Source: Stenopsyche tienmushanensis (lineage: Eukaryota; Arthropoda; Insecta; Trichoptera; Stenopsychidae). From it: a stretch of DNA of 64,000 nucleotides. Below the pieces are notes generated by a model. That model did no database searches. It was not told where the DNA came from and saw nothing but the letters and a program-made list of their open reading frames with translations. Position numbers and translations under genes: made by a program. Positions 57,871 to 64,000 of this stretch are shown here, piece by piece. The stretch covers positions 124,001 to 188,000 of the forward strand of contig WACJ01000101.1 in the NCBI GenBank assembly GCA_008973525.1, written 5' to 3'. Position 1 is the first letter of the stretch. Every line of letters begins with the position of its first letter.

Positions 57871-58714
57871 AGCATTGTTTGTGTTTATTGTATGCACTAT
57901 GTTGGAATATATTTATTTGGTGGTTGCTAAAAAGTGTTTGGTCTTCGGTGGACTATCCTGGGACACAATACGTTTATATACTTGGATAGTTGGTATGGTT
58001 ATGTGACTAAAAAATTGCATGAACCTACATTTCAAAGTAGTTGGCATCAGGGAACAACATGAAACAATATAATGTTACGTATTAATCTGCCGTGTCCACC
58101 CCGTCCATATTTTTAATGTAATCTAAAATGACTACTGGCTTGTTTATTAGCTCATCTTGATTGGATTGGTATGGGGTAGTCCTTGTTATTCTTCTTATTG
58201 ATTGTGAAATTAACGTATGTTTTGTACTGAGCATTGTGACTATTATTTTATCTCGCCGAGCTAATACTAAAGTATCTTGTTTTCTGTATGCTATCTTTCA
58301 TCCCACAGCTAATCTTGGTTTTTTTTATATGATTAGGAAACCCTTTCTGTAGATTATTATCATGACAGTGAGAAAACATTTCCTTTTTAAGAGTTCTCCA
58401 TCAAGGGTTGGATTACTGTAAAACTTATCCGTAAATATATGATAGCCTTTTATGTCTTAGTTCGATTTAGATTATTAAAAAGGTGTAGAATGAAAAACGG
58501 ATAAAACGTAAAAAGTATACGTACTATCAAAATAATATTGAATTACTGGACACAAATAATTTTCAAGATGTTCACTGTGCCACAACTCAACGCAGACGGT
58601 TGTTTTATGCTCTTTATCTGCACCGATTCAATTCCCCTGAACCAATCATTTTTCAGATGAAAAATTAATGGTCAGACAATAAGACGGTATTTTTAGAGTA
58701 TTCACTTGATTTTT
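57871..58714. other. Intergenic DNA with no gene seen
   Basis: Short frames only. It may be interior Helitron sequence, but no Rep or helicase motif is seen. Confidence 0.35.
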
Positions 58715-58717
58715 ATA

Positions 58718-59731
58718 CAGTAGAACCTCTATTATCCGGACCTCGATTATTCGGATTTTCGATTATCTGGATTGTTAAAAAAAAAATACAATTTGCTGAA
58801 TAATTGGAGAATTGTGTTCACTTTTGCTCACGTGTACAAATACACTCACAAAATAATGAAAACACAGTTATCAGTTTCATCGTAGCAGATAGTTGGATTT
58901 CATTAACCTTTTTGTTAGTGAGCAAATTTAAAATCGATGAAGTCGTTGATGTCATAATCGCTTTACACCGATTACTTTCTGTCAGCTCCTAATCAGCGTA
59001 AGACAATCTTCAATTCGAGGCAGAGTCAATTGTAAATGAACACTTGATAGTGCATACAAGACCACTTCATTTCTTTACATAAACAATGCACAAAAAATCG
59101 ATTCAAGTGCTCCTCCTTTAGAAGGAAATGATAATTGGACAAAGACTCATTCAACACGCAGCGAAGAACAGCAAGCAGTTAAATAAACAAACACTCTCGA
59201 TAACACACAATATTCGGTCGTTTCTTTGCGTAAAAAAATAACACACTTGAAATCGAAATCATTATAAGTGGATAAATTTGGGCTTAACAATCTATACAAT
59301 CATGGGAGAAAGCTCTCCGTCTCAGTCTCCTGAACTGCGCTAAGTTATCTCTGTCTCTGTCCGCCTCGGAGCTACAATGCACAAGAGTCCTCTTTCTGAA
59401 TAGTGAAAGTCATATCGAAGACCCTTCGATAATACTCCTTAAAAGGTTAAAGGTATCAACTTTGAAAAATTCATGGAACAAAATCTTGAAAAGACCATTA
59501 GTATGTTCCAGTAAAGCGGTAGAACCTAATATAGAAGATATTGTGGAAGCATTAGCATAAATTTCTACAAATTTCAAAGTGCTGAATGCGACGAAGAAGA
59601 TGTAACTGACTGGTTAAATTGCGATGCAAAATCTTTCAAACTGTGTTATATAAAGCGTGTTGTAAAAAACATGCCACAATTTATGTAAACGTGTTGTATA
59701 AAACCGTGTTATACGAGGCCCACGTGTATAC
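58718..59731 (+). pseudogene. Decayed Tigger, deletion derivative
   Basis: It starts TA + CAGTAGAACCTCTATTATCC. Internal sequence at 59460-59560 (TTCATGGAACAAAATCTTGA, CAGTAAAGCGGTAGAACCTA) matches 26985-27065 of the Tigger at 25958-27330. The right end (TTATACGAGGCCCACGTGTATACTG) is a weaker inverted match. No usable frame remains. Confidence 0.6.
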
Positions 59732-59784
59732 TGATAAATTAATAATACATGTATTTATAAATAATATCAATAATCTTGGAGTAA

Positions 59785-59889
59785 TATAGGAGCTGTGACT
59801 GTTGACCACATTTTTAAAAATGTCAAAATGATTGGTAAATAGTCCCATAAAAATATTGCTAAAAGTCACCTAAATATGTATATATATTA
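59785..59889 (+). repeat. SINE 3' fragment with a mariner inserted in its tail
   Basis: GGAGCTGTGACTGTTGACCA, CACATTTTTAAAAATGTC, CATAAAAATATTGCTAAAAG and the (AT)n tail match the SINE at 38571. The tRNA-like 5' part is missing. The mariner at 59890 begins right in the AT tail. Confidence 0.65.
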
Positions 59890-60816
59890 AGGTGTCCCAT
59901 AAGTTTCTTTCGTTTTCATAGTAAAAAATAAATAAACAATAATTTGTATTACATCAAATTTATTGAATAATATATGATCCATTCTGTTCTATTACCTTTT
60001 TCCATCTCCAGAAGCCTCATAATGCCTTCTTGCCAAAATTTACCAGGTTTGTTGGCAAAATATTGATCAAGGTACATTTTTATATAATTTTTTGAATTCA
60101 AATTTTTACCATGTAAAGAATTTTTCAATGAAAGAAATAAATAATAATCTGAAGGAGCCATTGCTCCGGACATTGTCCGGAGAGTATGGAGGATGAGGTA
60201 AAATATCCCAGTCAAATGATAATAATTTATTTCTGACGAGCAAAGACACATGAGGTCTGGCGTTATCGTGATGAAAAACAATGCCTCGTCTGTTCGCTAA
60301 TTTTGGCCGTTTTCTGGCAATTGCATCCTTTAGATTGTCTAGTTGGTAACAATGTTTTGTTGAATTGATCGTTTCACCTTGCTGAAGTAGCTCATAATAA
60401 ACTACCCCCTTCCAGTCCCACCAAATGCATAGCAAAACTTTTTTTGGATGTAGGCCAGGTTTAGCTACAGTTAAAGCTTCTGTACCCTTGGTCCAAGGGC
60501 GTTTACATTGGATATTCTCATAGAGTATCCAACTTTCATCTCCAGTGATGTCTCTTCAAAAAAGGTTGGCTATTATGTCGTTGGAGAAGAAGATCGCATT
60601 TTGAAATACGCTGAAGTTTATTTGAGTCAGTTAGTTCATGAGGAAGCCACACATCTGTACGATTGATGTAGCTCAATTTTGTCAGATGATTATGGACAGA
60701 TATTCGTGGAATTTCTAACTTGTTAACTATTTCGCGAACGGTATATCGCGGGTTTTCTTCAATCATGGCTATGATTAGATCTGTGTTCATTTGCGATAGA
60801 AACTTATGGGACAGCC
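59890..60816 (-). mobile_element. mariner (irritans-like) lacking its first DNA-binding region, 927 bp
   Basis: The ends AGGTGTCCCATAAGTTTC and, from the right, GGCTGTCCCATAAGTTTC are inverted repeats flanked by TA. The minus strand has MNTDLIIAMIEENPRYTVRE, then VNKLEIPRISVHNHLTKL and VWLPHELTDSNK (60790-60536), then after a break LLQQGETINSTKHCYQLDN, IVFHHDNARPHVSLL and ILPHPPYSPD. The right-end repeat runs almost directly into the ATG of the middle of the transposase, so the first about 80 residues of the usual protein are deleted. Breaks near 60540 (GDE block) and 60170 inactivate it. Confidence 0.85.
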
Positions 60817-62474
60817 TAATATGATATAAACGAGATGGATGTTTTTAAGAGAGATATTTCGAACAAAATATTTTTGTTAAATATTTACAGAAAATATTAT
60901 AAGAAGATCTATTTTGACTAATATTCCAGCAAGAAATGTTTGTTTGAAAAATTAAGTTTCAAGAACGACCTAAAATGTTGTGATGGGATCCGTGGACTAC
61001 ATAAGTTTATGAAATGATAGTCTAAAACATAAAACTATCAATTTCAAAGCTTATTTTTAAAGAGTTGATTTAAAAAAATTATTAAAATAGTAAAAATATC
61101 CATGAGAATCTAGAAACTAGGACCAATTCAGTAGATCACTATCAATAGACTGAGATATAAATTTAATGCCTGTTGTATAAATTTCAGATTTGAGTCTTGT
61201 CTTCGATCATGTCTACTATTTTGACTACTCATTACTTGAATTCTTCTATGGCTTATAATCTTTGGGTGAGTATTTTTTCCCATTTTCTATTTATTTGTAG
61301 TCATATTAGATTAATATTTATATATTCGGGTGGCAGTACCTAGTATCAACGGTTGGCAAAAACATGATACCACATATATTAATCCTTTCCACTCGTTTTT
61401 TTTTTCAGGATATGGATAGTGTCGGCTTGTAATTCACTGTGCGGGTTTTTCAGGCTTCATACTGGAAATTTAAAATTAAATAATTGTTATAAAAATAATA
61501 ATGAATAATATATGTTTAAGCACGAGTTAAAAATTTTGGCGTCATAATGTTAACAAACAAGTGTAAGTCGATATTCATTTGGCGATATAATATCAATTTA
61601 CAAGTGGAAAGGGTTAAAATAATTAGGCTTCCTTTCTTAAACATACAAACTAAATATTTTTTATTATTCATTTTATATTAAGGTTTATTAAGGATGCAAA
61701 TACAATCTCAATGATGTTTATTTACATTCTGGTATTTTGTCCACATCCATGGATAGTGATATTATTCTTGTTTTTTTAAATTTTATTTTACTTTATCAAC
61801 TTGGATAGACTAACTGTATCATTGTGAATGTAGAAAATTAATATTTATAAGAACAAAAATATCCTGGAAAATAATATTGTCAAACGACGGTGAGAATTTA
61901 GACAAAAACCTTGAATTTTTAAAACCAAAATTGAAATGCAGTTTTGTCTTGTTCGTTGTTAAAATTTTTAGTAGTAAAATCAGTGAAAATCACACTGTGG
62001 CTCGAATGTGTTTACTAGAATCGAATGTACATATTTATTAATACAAATACCTGTCTTGCATATGCATACCAGCTGAACACGTGAGTATTTGTACCTGTCC
62101 CACTCATGAAGAGTTAACATTAATTTTCAATAATAATAGATACATTTAATACACCGAATGCTACTTTGTTATATGATTCAAAACACTTGCTATAAATTAT
62201 CCCGCCTTTTATTTTAAGCAGATTTTTAACACTAACCACTCTAGTAAAACCTCAGAAGACCTTGAGGATTGATGAATGTGCAAACGAATGTCGATTGATG
62301 GCAATAGATTAAAATAATGGGTAATAAAAAGGGATTTAGAGTCGCCATTGAAATATCACAAACTGCTTGTAATGGGGTTAATATTTATACAGGGATGCTG
62401 AAACTATGACTTGTGGGTCAGTGTCTGGGTTTTTCAAATGACACGCGTTGAGTATAAACATTTTTTATATCATT
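60817..62474. other. Intergenic DNA with one MITE and a possible small exon
   Basis: Besides the MITE at 61383-61613, an exon-like stretch 61188-61265 has a good acceptor (ATAAATTTCAG), an ATG at 61209 (MSTILTTHYLNSSMAYNLW) and a strong donor GTGAGT. Its partner exon is uncertain. The rest is AT-rich. Confidence 0.25.
61383..61613. mobile_element. 231-bp piggyBac-type MITE
   Basis: It lies between TTAA at 61379-61382 and TTAA at 61614-61617. The inverted ends are TCCTTTCCACTCG at the left and CCCTTTCCACTTG read from the right. The interior is non-coding and AT-rich. Confidence 0.68.
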
Positions 62475-62510
62475 GTTTCTAACTTTATAAAGATTTATAA
62501 AGTTAGAAAC
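62475..62510. repeat. Perfect 17-bp inverted repeat with a 2-base loop
   Basis: GTTTCTAACTTTATAAA is followed by GA and then its exact complement. It would form a hairpin or cruciform. No gene flanks it closely and it has no T-run pairing that suggests a terminator. Confidence 0.85.
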
Positions 62511-62906
62511 AAAAAAGTGTCCACTGTTAAGTAATTTTGATATAAATTTCTTTTCTAGCACAGCTTCATCCGCATATTCTTTTTTATATGTATTCTTCAT
62601 ACTGTGTGAAAATGAAACCATGTATTTTTACATCATAAGATGCAGAATTACTAAATAATCAATGCAATTTGATGGAAAAAAACAATGAAGATTTGCTATA
62701 AGTTACAATTAATATGGTATATATAAAAAGTGCGAATTTTTTTAAAAAACGTGCGGTCCCATATGAATGTTTTACTGTTTTTTTTTTTTTGCTGTCTATA
62801 AGGTGTTAAGAGACATGAATGTCTATTGAATTAGATGCTATGTAGGAAAACACGTCTTTTCAACCCTACTCATGAACATGTATTTAAAAAAAGAATGAAT
62901 ATACTA

Positions 62907-63571
62907 GGCATGTTCAGAAAGTAAATGTACTAGATTTTTATATTGTTAGAAAAAGTGTATTTGAAAAACTTATTGACTATTTTTCCATATAATCGCCATC
63001 CCTTTCAATGCATGTGATGAGCCATAGCACAAACTTCTTTATGCTCTCAATGAAGAATTTTCCCGGCAGCTCCTTCCTCCCTTTCATGAAAATTTAATTC
63101 CACCCATGTGTGCCTTCAGGGAGGTTAAAAGATGGTAAACTGAAAGTGCCAAGTCAGGGGAATACGGAGGATGATTCAAAACATCCCGACCAAACATGTC
63201 CGAGATCTGGCTGTGTAAGGACGGTTATTGTGGTATAACAAGCACACACCTCTCGTCAACACTCTCATTTTGTTTTGAATGCTCCTTTGGAGGGTGTTTT
63301 ATCTTTAGTTATAATAGAGCTCAGAAAATCCTCGCTTTCCAATTCGAGTCGCTCAAGAAACTCATGGGTAATATTGACCTGCTTGCACTTGGCTGGATTT
63401 CTTACAGACATCATTTACGCAACTGAATATTACAACGTAAGTTTATATACTACCATGTTCCTGCGATGCTCGCTCTGTCAGGAGATCACCCTCTACCATT
63501 CAGTATTGCCAACCCTCAAATAACCACAGCCCATTATGGCCACAGTACATTTACTTTATGAATGTGCCTCG
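62907..63571 (-). mobile_element. mariner-family deletion derivative, copy 2
   Basis: The left end GGCATGTTCAGAAAGTAAAT and the right end, read inward CGAGGCACATTCATAAAGTA, are inverted repeats; TA flanks both. It matches the copy at 33569-34245 through most of its length (for example TTCCACCCATGTGTGCCTTC, CCAAGTCAGGGGAATAC). The minus strand of the left half encodes the C-terminal mariner block with frame damage. Confidence 0.72.
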
Positions 63572-64000
63572 TAATTTGACACTTCTCAAAAAATGAGTTA
63601 CTAGTCCTACTGCTTACTTATAAGGCTACCTACAGATCCTGTGCGAATCGAATTCTAAAACTAAATAATTTCAAAAGAACAGCGATGCGAAATATAATGA
63701 ATTATTTGGATAAAAGCTTTGATCTGGCTAACCATTAAAATTTTCGAATTGTTTGAAGAATTCAAATTCCGATTATACTAATGTCAATTCAGGGCTATCT
63801 TCTCATGGAGAATTTTCGGAGGATGATAAATTCATAACACTTGACTCAAAATTCTTTCACTTTATTCAGCATTGTTAGGATCATTAAAATCTCCTTTGCT
63901 GTCTCTTTCATTTTCATTAGGAAGATGGTCTTTGAAAGTTTCTTTGAAAAATGTATCTCTTTTTTTATACATTTTATAATGATCACAATAAGAAAAAAAA
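63572..64000. other. Window end, no gene seen
   Basis: Short stretch without recognised features; one less AT-rich patch at 63830-63930 is unassigned. Confidence 0.35.

Noticed and set aside
61188..61432. A two-exon 26-residue peptide (exon 61188-61265 joined to 61409-61432)
   Set aside because: Splice sites look good and frame is kept, but the second exon and its T-run acceptor lie inside a piggyBac-type MITE, so the match is probably accidental.
1..64000. CRISPR arrays, bacterial operons, prophage or defence systems
   Set aside because: No regular spacer repeats, ribosome-binding sites or compact gene strings; the sequence is eukaryotic with spliceosomal introns.

Overview
The window looks like nuclear DNA of an AT-rich, intron-containing arthropod genome, most likely an insect; I cannot place it to order. 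The host gene I recognise is a Discoidin domain receptor (Ddr) tyrosine kinase with insect-type juxtamembrane and C-terminal sequence. The other DNA is dominated by transposon classes common in insects (mariner, piggyBac, hAT, pogo/Tigger, Mutator-like, tRNA-derived SINE, LINE fragments). There are no operons, rRNA genes or CRISPR arrays.

Layout. Positions 1-10435 (+) hold the 3' part of Ddr: transmembrane segment, juxtamembrane region and complete kinase domain in six exons, joined in frame by GT-AG introns. Its two long introns contain a Mutator-like deletion derivative (about 2490-3190), a 71-bp TTAA element (1721-1791), an intact PHD-finger/coiled-coil/FP-type open frame of LINE ORF1 type (6371-7252) and a TTAA-flanked MITE (7656-7831). 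From 10.4 to 16.8 kb there is AT-rich DNA with one decayed mariner and a piggyBac-type MITE. From 16.9 to 30 kb there is a dense transposon graveyard: a piggyBac copy split by a hAT element that is itself split by a sibling hAT copy, a LINE reverse-transcriptase remnant, a mariner, a large hAT frame (24017-27879) holding a mariner and a Tigger, another piggyBac, and a TTAA/G-run element. From 30 to 44 kb lie SINE copies, mariner derivatives, a hAT element with perfect 8-bp target duplications, a 66-bp hAT with perfect duplications, a three-level nest (39357-41309) and a pogo derivative. At 44420-45083 (+) there is a compact two-exon gene predicted to encode 128 residues of unknown function, with a poly(A) signal and a hAT MITE just downstream. 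From 46 to 64 kb there is AT-rich DNA with the larger Mutator-like copy, an internally deleted mariner, a PIF/Harbinger-type foldback, a Tigger-derived open frame of about 373 codons whose catalytic acidic residues are replaced, a decayed Tigger, an HTH-less mariner inserted in a SINE tail, and a mariner-family deletion derivative.

The two host genes show no functional link. The strongest leads are: (1) the Ddr kinase carries several non-consensus catalytic residues (DFS instead of DFG, a changed glycine loop, a changed helix-C acid); (2) the Tigger-derived frame stays open although the DDD triad is gone; (3) several element families are present as a larger copy together with its own deletion derivative, so the origin of the small copies can be read directly. 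All family calls come from reading motifs and from comparison within the window; no database search was run.
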